A stretch of DNA of 64,000 nucleotides from Hanleya hanleyi (GCA_036873755.1 JAVTVY010033871.1:1-64000), one strand, 5' to 3'. Numbered from the stretch's first letter, positions 24,371 to 36,760 are shown. Notes: generated from the sequence alone by a model not told the origin. Translations and numbers: made by a program.

Positions 24371-25530
24371 TTAAACACATTAAAAGGGGGGTGAAAAACA
24401 ATGCCGGAGTACTGACAAGAATTCAAATGACCCCATAGACAAATCTACTGACTGCATATTTCTAAAAATGTCACAAGAACCGCAAGTGATCCCTGTGATG
24501 ATTTGTATCCCAGCCGCGCTTTTATTGTAGCTGTTCATGTGAACATATTGAATAACATGGCCACACGGCTACTAGCACTGGCTCGAGCGATATTAGACAC
24601 AAATATTTCGGAGCGATTATGTAAAAGATCGATCAAATAATCTGTTGGAAAATGATGAACTGATGTGGCCGTCAGATAGTCAAAAAGGACCTAACGGATG
24701 GAGTATTTATTGAATGCAAGTTGATATTCAGAATAATTACCTGTAAGACCCGACGCCGACCAAGCGCTTCATTCTTCACAATGTGTGCAAGTCACAAAAC
24801 TACAACCCCAATGATTTGTACAGAGGGCAAGCCTCGGGGATGAAACGTCCGCCGACAGTCTCACCATATACAGGTTACCATTGGATTCAACATTAAAAGG
24901 GTGAAGGAAATCAATGTCAGCCTACCGACAATAATTACAAGCGTCTGGTCCGTCATTCATAATTCAGCCGTCGTCCATTAGAGAATATCCGCGTCCATAA
25001 TCCAAAGACCTACTCCATATTCCATATAACAGTATTAGCACCAAATTCAAAAAGACAATCATAGTATACATAAACATAGGCTTGCTTAGGACCCCATTGA
25101 TAATGGCAAACATCACAAGAACCGCAATGATCTCTGTGATGATTTATATCCCAGTCACGCTTTTGTTGTAGCTGTTCACATGATCATTTTGAATGACATG
25201 ATCACACGGCCCCTAGCATCAACTGGAGCGGTATCCGATACAAATGTTTCAGAGAAATGATGTAATAGCCCCGTCAAGTCATTTGTTAGAAGGTGATGAA
25301 CTGTGTGACCATCAGATAGTAAAAAATGGCCTAAAGGAGGAAGTATCACAATGATTTATACAGAGGACAAGCCTCCGGATCGAAACATCCATCAACAGAA
25401 TCTCACCATATAAAAGCAACAATGAACGGCAACATTACAAGGGTGGTGGAAAACGATGCTGACGTACTGACAAGAAGTCATACAACTCCATAGACAAATA
25501 TACTGACTGTATATTTCTAAAAAAAACAGC
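24371..25530 (-). mobile_element. Two tandem 3' segments of repeat R, inverted
   Basis: Two related blocks lie in tandem (about 24371-24945 and 25090-25530). Both contain the landmarks gtactgacaaga, catattcctaaa-like, cacgcttttgttgtagctgttc and 'acagaggacaagcctc'. Between them, 24950-25085 is the reverse complement of the tail of the RT copies at 28065-28195 and 35470-35585. The RT domain itself is absent. This is the 3' region of the RT element on the minus strand, duplicated. Confidence 0.7.
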
Positions 25531-26289
25531 CACGCTTGGATGTTATATCCTGGAAATCTTTTATGCGTTAAGGCCAAACCACAAAATCTTGCTGAAAACT
25601 TTGCCCTTGAACGATCCTCGGTGCAAAAGCAGCATGCACGGATGGGCTGAGCTAGACCTCATTAATAACGTACTTCGAATCTGGTAAACTTTGCACGTTT
25701 CTCCTGTGCTGTAACTGATATATTTCCACTATCAATGAAAACGAAGAAATTGTTTCAAATTTGTCATGCATAAAAAACACGTTCGTCCGGGTTTTAATGC
25801 ATTGAAGGGCAATTTCAATAATGCTTTCGATCCATCTGAATTTCTATTGCTATATCTCAAGCAAAGTGACTATAAAGTAGCTAAAAAATGTCACTCTGAT
25901 TCTTCATTTGACCAAATCAAATGTGTGCCTTAAAGGTAAACCTAAACAGGATTTCTCTTCGTCCAAATATAGGCCAATATTTCATAATTACTTCATCGTC
26001 CAGTTGTGGTACATATATGACCTATCCCTCTCAAGGCACAACACATTTTCGAAAAGGAAACAACATTAGGTCATGTTAATCTCCATAAATAGGATAGCGA
26101 TACGCGGCCTAAAACGTACTGGAAGTCATACTGCTTTCTCCGATTACGTCACAGCTAGAATTGAGAAGTGGGCGAATTTCGGCTTTAGAGAGCAATATTT
26201 CGCGGCCCATTTGCAATATTTAAATACAACCAGTACCGTTCTTTTCAAAATTTAGAGGACTTTTTACAATTATTTTTGACCTGTGACCA
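25531..26289. other. Intergenic sequence, no gene seen
   Basis: No repeat family, RNA gene or exon recognised. The ORF at 26073-26255 has no domain. Confidence 0.45.
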
Positions 26290-26299
26290 TTTGGGATTA
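26290..26299. repeat. SINE target-site duplication, left (10 bp)
   Basis: tttgggatta directly before the SINE is repeated at 26539-26548. Confidence 0.85.
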
Positions 26300-26538
26300 G
26301 GGGACCCTCGGTGGCCAAGTGGTCTAAGACGCTTCGCTGATGACCGCTAGCCTCACACCGCTGAACCGGCACGGGTTCGAGCCCAGCTGGTCCATGTGTG
26401 AAAGTTTTCAGTTATACTTGCCGAAGGGCGGTGTTCTCTCCGGGTACTCCAGTTTCCTCTACCAACCAAACTGACTGTCACCATATGAGTGAAACAAACT
26501 TGAGTGTGACATTAAGCCAAATTCCCTCCCTCCCTCCG
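26300..26538 (+). mobile_element. tRNA-derived SINE, apparently full length
   Basis: The head is tRNA-like: an A-box (tggccaagtggtc, about 26312-26324) and a B-box (ggttcgagccc, about 26374) at tRNA spacing form an internal RNA polymerase III promoter. A central body follows with ggcggtgttctctccgggta and ctccagtttcctctacc, which resembles conserved central domains of invertebrate SINEs. The 3' end is tgacattaagccaaattcc followed by a (CTCC)n tail. A 10-bp target-site duplication flanks it. The open frame at 26398-26583 overlaps it by chance. The partner LINE providing the retroposition machinery is not identifiable here. Confidence 0.9.
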
Positions 26539-26548
26539 TTTGGGATTA
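26539..26548. repeat. SINE target-site duplication, right (10 bp)
   Basis: tttgggatta, identical to 26290-26299. Confidence 0.85.
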
Positions 26549-27559
26549 CCTTTAATCCCCTAAAATGTGTCACGAAAGAGTAAAAAGAGCAAGAGACGGT
26601 GCATACGTTTTATAACAGTGCATTTACAAATTAGAACATTACAGATCAAACACAAGGCTATTCTATGGATCAAACAACTTATTTATTGCTGTGAAGCTGA
26701 TGTTTCACTAGCTTTGAAAAAGTTGGAAGTTTCTCCAACGGAACGTCAGCTCTACAGCAATAAATCAGTTGTTAGCCATAGAATAGCCTTGTGTTATATA
26801 CGCCGACTTCTAAATGCCTATGAAAGAAAGTATAGATCAATATTATATATACAAACTCAATTATTCAAATGATTATTGATGACGGATATAAGTATTAAAT
26901 GCGCATTTGAAAATAAAAGCAACGGGAGGATTAAATTCAAATGTTGGTATGTGATATGGTTGCCATCCCGAATTTGCTCTTCTTATGCTGGTGCGCTCGA
27001 AAAATTTCAAATTATCCGACAATAAGCCCCAATGCCTATATAAACATTTTTCATGCTGTGTATCATTAGGAGTAAAGTTGGCACTTAGCATAACTGTAGC
27101 TTAATTTCAACCAAAATACTTTAGGCTCTTGGGCAAGATTTCACGTGTACGATACACAGAAATATCTCGTTGAATTTGACATATTTACCAATAGGAATTA
27201 CGATTTAGAAATTTTCTTCGGAATAACAGTTCGGTTAAAAGTAAGTAATATACACTATAAGTTCGAAGCAATATACAACCAAATTTATTTAAAAAATTCA
27301 CAAGAAAGGGATACCAAGTACCATGGAGTACAGTTTTGCAAAGTTTCATGTTTTTGTTATAAAATGCGCAATTCCTTCAGATATCAGCCCAAATAAAATA
27401 GCTTTCCTAATATATGTATGATCAATTGTTTCAACCATCTCTATTGTTTTGGAAATGTTGAACAACAAATCTTAATACTTGCGAGGTCAAATTTCATAAT
27501 TTATGAGCTGCATTCACCGTCATTTATTCATACTAAATTAATGTTATCCCTTTCTGGAC
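26549..27559. other. Intergenic sequence, no gene seen
   Basis: AT-rich. An inverted duplicate (cacaaggctattctatgg at 26649 and its complement near 26776) brackets about 110 bp and could form a stem. ORFs at 26567-26872 and 27145-27396 have no domain. Confidence 0.45.
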
Positions 27560-28320
27560 AGTAATATTCCAGTGGGACCTGCATATGGCGTATACATATC
27601 TCGCTTAGTAGCATTTGCTAGATCCTGTGTTAAATGTGATGATTTTAATCAACGTCACAAAACATTGTTGCAGAAACCTATAAAACAGGGCTATTCCACC
27701 AAGCGCCTCCATTCAAAGTTTCTCAAATTTGGCGATACATATCGCATGTTGATAGCAAAATACGAACGTAGCGTGCAAGATCTATGGCGCTACGTTTCGT
27801 AACTTGTGTCTAATTCCGCTTAACCCGGGGCTAGGGGCCGTATGAACCCATGTACTTCAAGATCCTCATGGTACTCATATGAACAGTCACAATCAAAGCG
27901 TGACTGACATACATAATTCTTCAGATGACGACTTTACAACGAATATTATGGATTAAGAATACTGATCAGCGATACGGATTTGATATTTTTGGAACATCAT
28001 GGTGTCTTGCCGGCATCATTGAAAACTGTTGACCGCTTCTCTCTTGCAGGAAACAAGCCTATGTTTATGTATACTATGATTGTCTTTTTTGAATTTGGTG
28101 CTAATACTGTTATATGGAATAGGTCTCTGGATTATGGACGCGGATATTCTCTAATGGACGACGGCTGGATTATGAATGACGGACTAGACGCTTGTAATCA
28201 TAACAACACTGAAGAATCAATATATCGGTTTATTTATAAACAAACAAAACATTCGGGGTTATATAAAGAAGTAACTATAAATATTCTAATACCCAACGCT
28301 GACACGACACTCTGGAGTTA
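27560..28320 (+). pseudogene. RT-element copy 1: C-terminal RT remnant plus 3' region
   Basis: The ORF at 27572-27802 carries the RT C-terminus: VGPAYGVYISRLVAFARSCV, then CDDFNQRHKTLLQK and a frame ending YERSVQDLWRYVS. It is almost identical to the C-terminus of the copy at 34560-35230, as is its 3' region (about 27800-28225). The active-site part is missing, so the copy is truncated at 27560. The 113-aa ORF at 27980-28321 lies in the conserved 3' region; a hydrophobic stretch (MFMYTMIVFFEFGANTVIW) and repeated DYGR/MDDG motifs are visible, but it has no known domain. Confidence 0.75.
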
Positions 28321-28723
28321 GTGTCCTTATGGAATGAGTCGTTATTCGTGGTGAGCGTCGATCGTAAATTATTCTGGTTAGTTCAGAAACTGCTTACTTT
28401 CCCAAAAATGAACATAATATGCATAACCCGGTAAACTATAAACCAGTTTCGACTCTTTGTGAATACAAAAAATGTATATGCGGATGGAATAGTGGGGAGA
28501 ACAACTGGTTATTATGTGGCAAATTCGGTATATTCACGATAGATCTTTTTGTAAGTTTTCGTTTAATATAAGATGTAATAACGAATATTGTTGCAGATTC
28601 ACTACTCAAGGCTTCAATAGACTGTTCAAAGATTCAATATCAAAGAAATGTAGGTTACATGCAAGATGGAAATCCAGTCTAAATATAATGGTAAATCGTC
28701 TGCTTCAATAACCGAACTTGAAA

Positions 28724-29230
28724 GCAATTAAACGGTAACAAGTTGGCATGTAGCAATACGCAAACACGACCTTTGGCATATCCAGAAGAGTTACGTACAA
28801 GAGGCAATTACGTAATAAAGACAATCAATAAACAGACCAACCCAGTCGAACAATTGAAACCCCGGCAGGGGACGCCTGGCACTGAATTTCAGAAAAACTC
28901 CATCTGTTTCACTTGAAAGCAATTGGCATTGAACGATAGCGCGACGGACTGGGAAAGTAAGACAACACACACAAATATGTTTCAATTCTACAGCTGGCGA
29001 AAGGACAAATAATGGAAACATATTCAGTATGTATTTACAGGAACGAAAGTTATATCTTTCAATTACAAAATTGATCCATTAGTTATGTTCTGCAAAATAT
29101 TTAAAGAATAGATAGATTTATCGGAGGAATATCAATCTTTACCCAAAATGATAAAATGTGCAAATGGCATTAATATGCAAATTTTGAAACTAAATTAAAA
29201 TAATATAAAATATGCAGCAGTAGCGTCGAT
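28724..29230. repeat. Paralogous block D, copy 1
   Basis: Roughly 500 bp that align with 32999-33512 in the same orientation. Shared landmarks are aagcaattaaacggtaaca at the left, gacaaataatggaaa in the middle, gaatagatagatttatcgg, and tgataaaatgtgcaaatg plus cagcagtagcg at the right. Identity is moderate. It may be an element piece or the duplicated 3' UTR of a minus-strand gene; the minus ORF at 29195-29440 ends inside it. Confidence 0.7.
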
Positions 29231-29989
29231 AGAACTAAATTCTGATGAACAATCATCGTTTTCTAACAAATTTGCTATTGGAGAATCCAAGGATATGTTA
29301 TCATTAAATAGGCTTCGACCAGTCTTTGACAATGCGAGTCGATCATTTATGCTATATTTCCGTCTGATTTCTCCATGAAGGACGCTAACCGATTCGTTGA
29401 ATGAGAACACCAAACCTACTGACCTACGGGATTGAAACAATCACTGCCTTTATCCTACACGGACGTTTTTGTGCCTCCTCCCCACCTGCACCAGTTTTTA
29501 GTGAGCTTTTAGGTAGGCATAACCCTAGTCATAGTTGCAAGGTTTTATATATTCGCTTTTACTGTTTCTTAGATTAGGGAAGGGATCTTCCACCAGTATG
29601 GTGCTTCGTATCATCTTTTTACTCGGTCCAAGCAGAATTTGTGAAAAATTGACGGGCTTTACTTTCAGCCCTTCCAAATCACCAATCCAGCAAATCCAAC
29701 TGAAAGGCTGATAAGTCCTTTCCATTTTTCTATTTCTGCATCACCTATATAATATGAACTTTACTGATTTTGCCCATCCATAGTTTGCTACAACAACAAC
29801 TGTGTCTATCTGAACGAACAGTGCGAACATCATAATCAACTGTGAACATAGTCAATCAACTGCCAATTTGAAATACACTGATATAAGCACATTGGCATTT
29901 ATCCAGTTGTCTACATACCGAACTATTACATATTCTGTCATGACAATGTAAATTCTTGCCTGGTTGGACAGCTACCCTCGTCAACGGTA
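29231..29989. other. Unassigned sequence
   Basis: The minus-strand ORF 29195-29440 (81 aa, ending SSIDATAAYFILF) has balanced composition and ends at repeat block D. It could be a terminal exon, but no acceptor or domain confirms it. The rest shows nothing. Confidence 0.35.
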
Positions 29990-32480
29990 TCACTATATGC
30001 CCTGAATATATTTAGTGAACAAAAGGACAATTATGAAGTCCATTGCTGCTACATCCGGCCGTACCAAAGGCAATGCTGTACATGTATCCTCTACTTTCGT
30101 ACCCTCTGATCCGCACAGAATCAAAGGCTACAGGCTAAAGCAGACCATTGTTATACAAATCGAATTTGAACTGAGTGACAGAAAGACTCTACAGAAATAA
30201 ATTGTGGCAGCAAATTGAGCTACAAATCTGTATTTGAAGATCACCAACACTTCCGGTAGCATAGTCATCGAAGCTGATGCCGCAATGTACTACATTCTTA
30301 GAAAAGCCCTAGATAACATGTATGACAAATATCCAAAAGATAACGGGACAGCGAAAATGCAAGGAACTACAGATACAAGTTCATCTGAGAAACAAGTAAC
30401 CTACATTGTCGGACTTGTGTCTGGCTCTCATTACAGTATTAATCTATATCATAAAACGTCCACCCTCCGCATCAATGGCACAGTGCTGGATGAATTCCAC
30501 GCCGATTTCAACGAAACCTTAGAGGTCATTAGCCATATTCGAGTCAACGATGAACGAATCAACTTGTCCAAATGGATTGAACGACTAAAAGCATTATTTC
30601 AGGCAGCCCTCATGCAATCCACACATAGTGCTGATCATCAAAACCTCCAGATGATCTCTAGCCCCCGAACACTGTTCAAAGTGCAACCGAAACGGTTACT
30701 CGCTCTGTGTACTGTGAAACCGAAATACACTGGACTCACTACAAATGAGCAAATGAAATCATTTGAGAGAGAAAAATGACCTGGACGTATAACTCTCCTG
30801 ATCTTGCCACCAACTCCGTAGCAATCACAGTTTCCAAACGAAACTTGTATTACATGTCATGTGTGTAACCGGTCTTTCAATGAAACTTTGACAAATGCCG
30901 TAAAATTTGCCCAACCATCTTTCATTAATCGTACTGTGTGGTAAATGAGAACACTGATGAATATACCTGCCCATCCTGTGAAGAGTGTTCCCTCAACTCA
31001 GATATCAAATGCCTACCATGTCTCTTCAACTCAGAGCTTGATTGTGCAAACTCCAGTCCTATACTCCTTTCAACAGCTCAGTGATCCTGCTGTTCATATT
31101 GTTGACAACACTGATCCTACTGACTTCGCTAACTTGCGTGACCGTGAAGCTGAAATAAAGAAGGCCGAAGCAAATATTAAAAAGAAAGAATCCAGTATAG
31201 AAGACACCCAAAAAGACCAGTCTACAGAAGTCATATATCTGTAGATTCTCGTATCGAACAGCTGGAAAAATCCAATAAACTCCTGAGAATGCGAGTTATC
31301 GGTTTGGAAGCTGACAAGCAAGACCCTTAACCTACCACAAGCTATACTATTCCTCGGCCATCCACTTTACCTAACCATGAATCCCCAAGAAAGAGTTATC
31401 CAACCTACAGCAGCGCATTCAAAACTTAGAAGCTAAATCCTAAATCCAGCTCGCCTGCGCCACCACCACCACTTATGCCTCCAGCCCAATCATGTGTCCA
31501 GTTTTGTCCTTTTGCGGGAACGTTTTGATCATCCCGTTGTCCCCATCAAAGATGGCAATTTCAGAATTCAGGAAATTACCTTGAAGGTCTCCCCCATTCC
31601 TCTGCTGATTGGGTCAATCTAGATGCCGAGTCGTAATGGTGCTGCCTCCGACGAAGCATTCCAGGATGTCCTAGACCAGCTATTTGAACTGAACTTCAAC
31701 CCACCTAATTACCTTTGCCGGCGATGTCAACTGTGACCTGATAACTGCTACACACTATAAAGGAGAGGCTGAACCCTCATTTCCCTCGAGGAATTAAACC
31801 CATCTTGGGACCAATAATTGAACACCCAAATGGAAGAGATCATTCAACCATAGACTATTTCCTATTTCAAAAACAGTAGTCAACTTGCCTTGGCCAGGCT
31901 CAGAAAAATGACAAAATGTATGCTAACAGCACAGGCCATGATACCAACACGCTGGTGTGTCGTGGGGTCTTCATGCCGATGAGGATTGCACCCAGAATGA
32001 GATCTAAATTTTCTTTCTTGTATTCTTTGGTCCACCAAGTTGAATGCCGGACTCTCCTTCAGCAAACCTTCGAAGACTATAACCCTGAGATGACAATCCC
32101 TGTTTGACTCAAAGCTTTGTCAACAAGAAAGCGCACTGGGAATGGAAAACTGCTGTGTCCCCAAAACACACTATGGTAAAACAAAGGAGGGAATCAATAT
32201 TAGGACTCCAGCAAGTACAGAGGCAGACCGATGCCGAGAGAAGAAATAAAACACTTGCAAGTCCTCAAGAATGCAGACTCCATTGACAAAGTTCTGTTCC
32301 ATAGACTTGTCCGCGACTAACGAAGGACATCAACTACAAGTGAATTGAACACTCTGGGATATTCAACTTTTCCAAGTGATAATATCCTTGAGGGTTGGCA
32401 AAATATCCTTGAGGGTTGGCAAAATATCTTCACCTTCTGATGGCCCTTCTTACAACCAAAAACACAACACGAAAGTAGAA
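29990..32480 (+). pseudogene. Degenerate LINE (ORF1-like, endonuclease and linker fragments)
   Basis: Fragments occur in the order of an invertebrate LINE polyprotein. At 30015-30200 and 30234-30779 there is an N-terminal part containing GSHYSINLYHKTSTLRINGT, a motif typical of such ORFs. Next comes a broken PHD-like zinc finger (about 30860-31010: CHVCNRSF and DEYTCPSC), then a coiled-coil stretch (31127-31320). An endonuclease remnant follows (TFAGDVNCDLIT near 31710; PNGRDHSTIDYFLFQ near 31830). Last is a linker with AHWEWKTA (about 32130) and NILEGW (about 32385), which normally precedes the RT. The RT is missing, and stops and frameshifts are frequent. Confidence 0.72.
32381..32422 (+). 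repeat. 20-21-bp direct duplication inside the LINE
   Basis: atccttgagggttggcaaaat occurs twice in tandem, duplicating the NILEGW codons. Confidence 0.85.
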
Positions 32481-32998
32481 TTCAGTTCCGTTATGGGAAC
32501 TCAAGATGCCACGTTATTGTGAGATCCCAGGTTAAGTCTGCATAGATAGTAGGTAAACATCTCTGCAAACCGGTGGGGTTAAGCTAGTCGTCGATAGAGC
32601 TGCTTGCAGTCAAGAGGTCGGGTCTATAAAGAGTTTTCCCACCAAGTATAACAACGGTATTATTACGTTTTTACTACAGTACTGTATGCCGTTTCGACTG
32701 TGAAGCCTTGCATATTTGTGCACCACAGTTGTGTTTTCGGTCTGATTGAACTGAACATGCATTGTAACATAGTTGATACTTTGTTTACATTAATTCCTAA
32801 TCCACTGTGACAAAAGCATCTTTCAAAATTACAATAATAGACACAGCAGTCCTTAGTCGAAACGGCAAACTAAAGTAAGAACGGTAATATGACTCATGTC
32901 AATCAAATGATGGAACATGTTTGATTATTGTTGATTCAAGGTCGGACAGTTATTTATTGATAGGCACAGATCACACGTACATGTTTGATCCGATCACG
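32481..32998. other. No recognisable feature
   Basis: No exon, RNA gene or repeat family identified. Confidence 0.45.
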
Positions 32999-33512
32999 AA
33001 AGCAATTAAACGGTAACATGTTGGTAGGTAAAACACACACAAAGAGGACACACAGTGTACAGGTCTAGCAGATCCAGAAGTTACATACAAAAGACAATCA
33101 CATAACAAAGACAATCTGTACACAGAGGCATTTCCTCTATCTCAACAGACCAACACAGGCGAACAATTAAAACGCCTATAGGAATGGCCTAGCACTAAGC
33201 TCCAAAAGAACTTAGAGAATATGACGTTAAACAACTGCGCGACGGAATGGGTTAATAAGACGATAAAATAACAGGTTACAGTAGCAAAAGGACAAATAAT
33301 GGAAATATATTTAGTAGATATTTACAGGACATAAATTTATATGTTTAAATTACATAATTGATTCAGAGTTACGTTCTACAAAAATATGTAACGAATAGAT
33401 AGATTTATCGGTGAAATGATCAATCTTAAACCAAAATGATAAAATGTGCAAATGACATTAATAGGCAAGTTTTTATTCCAAATGAAAATGATATAAAATA
33501 TTCAGCAGTAGC
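32999..33512. repeat. Paralogous block D, copy 2
   Basis: Aligns with 28724-29230 over its whole length, with small indels. The minus-strand ORF 33426-33641 overlaps its right end; its SATAEYF matches DATAAYF in the other copy, so the open frame extends slightly into the shared block. Confidence 0.7.
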
Positions 33513-33964
33513 GCTGTTAAAAATATACCGATCGTCTCTGACATCTGATCTATGGTGCTGAAATTGTTCGAGCCATGAACGGTGGTAGGGAAATGTTTTA
33601 CCATAAGCAAATGTATTCCCCAACACATTTGCTGTGACCATTAAATGGAATCTCTATTGACCACACTTCTTACAAGAAACTATATATGTCAAGTTGCTCG
33701 CAGAAATGCTCCTGTTAAGACGAGAATCTCCGGTTAATGGAAAACTGAATATATTTTTTTTATTTTCCTTTTTTTATTAATTTTTTGCAATAATTGTTTA
33801 CAGTCTGGTCGGATGGTATATGGAAAACATATAGTACTCTATACCAGTTGTAAATAGAATTATTTTACAATAGATGCTACAATGCAACATAACATAATAT
33901 ATAAAGTTCCCCTATATATTTTCGCTGTCCTCATGCTAGAATGCCGAAAATTACAATATATCTT

Positions 33965-34352
33965 TGGGTCAAAAAATCCTAGATAGCCTCCATTTTCCAA
34001 AACAAAAGGTTATTTTTGAACGATTTTTCGAATTTTGTATTTGTTTTCTTCGCAAAAACATGATAAATTAGCAAATAATATTCTGATCAATAAAATAGGT
34101 TTTACCAGATTTTCCAGGCAAACATGCAAAGCTTTTGAGGAAATGTGACGAAAATATCTCTTTTCTGGTACAGACATGGCCGACATTTTGAATTTACCCA
34201 TAATCCGCTGGTCGGGGGTCATGCGAATAGGTTCAAAATGACCCCAACATGATAGAAAATGATAGAAAGTCACGGAAACTCCGTCTCAAGATTTCGGAGA
34301 TAGCAGCAAAAAACCAACAGGGTGGCGGAAAGTGCCCTCTCCCAGGTAGGTT
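33965..34352 (+). repeat. Dispersed repeat B, copy 1
   Basis: About 390 bp alignable with 45610-46012. Shared blocks are an ttttcgaattttgta/ttcg-cgcaaaa region, aataggtttt, the 'catggccgacattttgaatttaccca' equivalent (compare gccgccatcttgaatttgccca), tcgggggtcatgcgaatag, and a right end caggtaggtta. No coding capacity is apparent. Confidence 0.7.
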
Positions 34353-34499
34353 AATATCTTCACGGAAAAAGTTGTTCCATCGCCTTGTACATTTCCAAAT
34401 GATATTATTTCTGATTAAGCCACGATATAGCGCCTTGCAGCCGTTTTTTTGTGTATAGTTATATATTTCATGTAAGAAAACTGATCGTAGATATATTGT

Positions 34500-35600
34500 C
34501 GGAAGCCATAAAGCATTCTTTAGCTCTACTACATACAAGAGATATCGTTCGTGGGATGTTTCTTTGTTTATAGAGTTGCTTGAATTTCTCATTAAAAATA
34601 TCTATGTGAAATTTGGCAACACAATATATCAACAGCATATAGGTATGCCAATGGGTACTAATCGTGCACCCCTATTGGCTGATCTATATCTGTTCTCTAT
34701 GACTATATGCAGGCGCTTTCAAAAACCGATCCATTCAAAGCCCGTTCCTTCTCATTCACCAAACGCTATATAGACGATCTTCTCGCTGTGGATAATCGCT
34801 ATATAAATGACGCAGTGAAGGATATATATCCACCTTCACTGGATTTGAAGGAAACTACAGATAATCCTACAGGCACATCGTACTTAGACCTACATCTCTA
34901 TAAAAATGAAGCGGGCCTTCTCTCTCGCCAACTGTATGACAAAAGAGATGATTACAATTTCGACATCGTAAACTATCCATTTCTGGACAGTAATATTCCA
35001 GTGGGACCTGCATATAGCGTATACATATCACGCCTAGTAGCATTTGCTAGATCCTGTGTTAAATGTGACGATTTTAATCAACGTCACAAAACATTGTTGC
35101 AGAAACTATGAAACAGGGCTACACCTCCAAGCGTCTCCACTCAAAGTTTCTCAAATTTGGCGAAACATATCGCATGCTGATAGCAAAATACGAGCGTAGC
35201 GTGCAAGATCTATGGCGTTACGTTTCGTAACTTGTGTCTAATTCCGCTTAACCCAGGGCCAGGGGCCTTATGAACCCATGTACTTCAAGATCATATGAAC
35301 AGTCACAATCAAAGCGTGACTGAGATATATCATTCTTTAGATGACGACTTGACAACAAATATTATGGATTAAGAATACTGATCAGCGATACGGATTTGAT
35401 ATTTTTGGAACATCATGATGTCTTGCCGGCATCATTGAAAACTTTTGACCGCTTCTCTCTTGCAGGAAACAAGGCTATGTTTATGTATACTATGATTGTC
35501 TTTTTGAATTTGGTGCTAAAACTGTTATATGGAATAGGTCTTTGGATTATGGACGACTGCTGAATTATGAATGACGGACTAGACGCTTGTAACATGTTTT
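34500..35600 (+). pseudogene. RT-element copy 2: reverse transcriptase with active site, frameshifted
   Basis: RT motifs occur in order. EFLIKNIYVKFGNTIYQQHI and GMPMGTNRAPLLADLYLFS (34564-34705) come first. After a frameshift near 34700, the frame continues with the catalytic YIDD (34767-34778), then DLKETTDNPTGTSYLDLHLY, LYDKRDDYNFDIVNYPFL and AYSVYISRLVAFARSC (34707-35111). A second frameshift precedes RLHSKFLKFG and the end near 35230. A 3' region shared with copy 1 follows to about 35595. The N-terminal RT and any endonuclease are absent. It is an RT outside the LINE and LTR types seen here; a Penelope-like assignment is possible, but no GIY-YIG domain was found. Confidence 0.78.
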
Positions 35601-35682
35601 GATGCATCAGTTAACTGGACATTTGCTCTTCTGGTCTAACTTCTTATTGAACTTATCGAACTTGCGTAAGTCATAAAATTGA

Positions 35683-35770
35683 TGGGGATATTATATTTCA
35701 ATAGAAGACAGACATTTACTGGTTTAGTCTTCTTAAATAGAAGACAGAATTTTACTGGTTTAGTCTATTA
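35683..35770 (+). repeat. ~39-bp tandem duplication
   Basis: Two copies of a block with agaagacag and tttactggtttagtct, at about 35701 and 35740. Confidence 0.75.
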
Positions 35771-35786
35771 AGTCCCCCAATGAAGT

Positions 35787-36760
35787 TTATGTTGGCATTT
35801 TGCAAGATTTTGTAGCAGACCGGTTCCACATTAATTCTTGTGTACATATTATTCCATATATTCCATATCTTCTGCTTTTTATGGTTAATTTTTGGAAAGT
35901 TATTAGGCCACAGTTTATCACATCGCACCAATGAGTGTTTTGGCGTTGATAAGCTATCTTTTCTGCATACATTTTATGTAAAAGGTTTTTATAATGGCTG
36001 CTCTCGCGAAAGAGACGTCTCATCCAAGTTAACTTCAGTGCAGTAATGAAATCTGTAATGTTCAAGTCTGTATACCTCGTACGACTGTAATATTATATTT
36101 CGTTTCGCGCTGTATGTATTCGATTGCCGCCTAAATTGATATAGAATATTATGCAGTTTCACAATTACATATTTCGGTAAGTCGGGAAGGGTAATGAAAA
36201 GGTGGTTCAGTTTGGTATAACTAAAGTTTTTAGAATTGTTACCCTTCCGAGGGGTGTGAAGGCTGGCATGGCTCGTTTTCACTTTTCCTTATGTCGGTAA
36301 TTTTGGGGGGGATCATTGTTACAAGAATTACAGACAATTTGATTACCAAAAGGGTAAAATCACCTTGGCTCCAGTCATATTGGTAGCGATGATGGAAAGT
36401 TTCACCATTGAATTTTTGCAGTCGGCCCATATACGTCTTTTTTTGGAAGGGTTTATTTTTAGCCCAGACATATCATCAAACTTCTTAAGGGTGATCATAG
36501 ATTCTTGAAGATATCTTTCTGAGCCGTCAATGATTAATGGAGTGTCGTCGTCGAATTGGATTCCTCTTTGTCAGGGGTTCATTATATGCTTGTACTTGTA
36601 TAGATCTAACTTGGGATCTTGAACGAGATTGAAATCCCCGCAAATTGTAAGCGTTTTATTTCCCAGATCCTCTACAATCGTTTTAATGGGTATACAAAAT
36701 TTCGAACAGTCGGTGTGTGGCGTTTGCCTTCCAGTTCACAATCCACGGTCAGTAGGTTTC
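35787..36760 (-). pseudogene. Tx1-like (L1 superfamily) LINE remnant
   Basis: Reading leftward from 36760, an endonuclease motif comes first (LTICGDFNLVQDPKLDLYKY, about 36590-36650). It is followed almost at once by an RT segment with IQFDDDTPLIIDGS and MSGLKINPSKKDVYG (about 36430-36550), where DDD stands for the YADD box. Next is LPDLPKYVIVKLHNILYQF (within 35989-36282), then ITDFITALKLTWMRRLF (35787-36065), which resembles the conserved C-terminal part of Tx1 ORF2. The sequence between endonuclease and RT core is deleted, and frames shift repeatedly, so it is dead. Confidence 0.75.
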
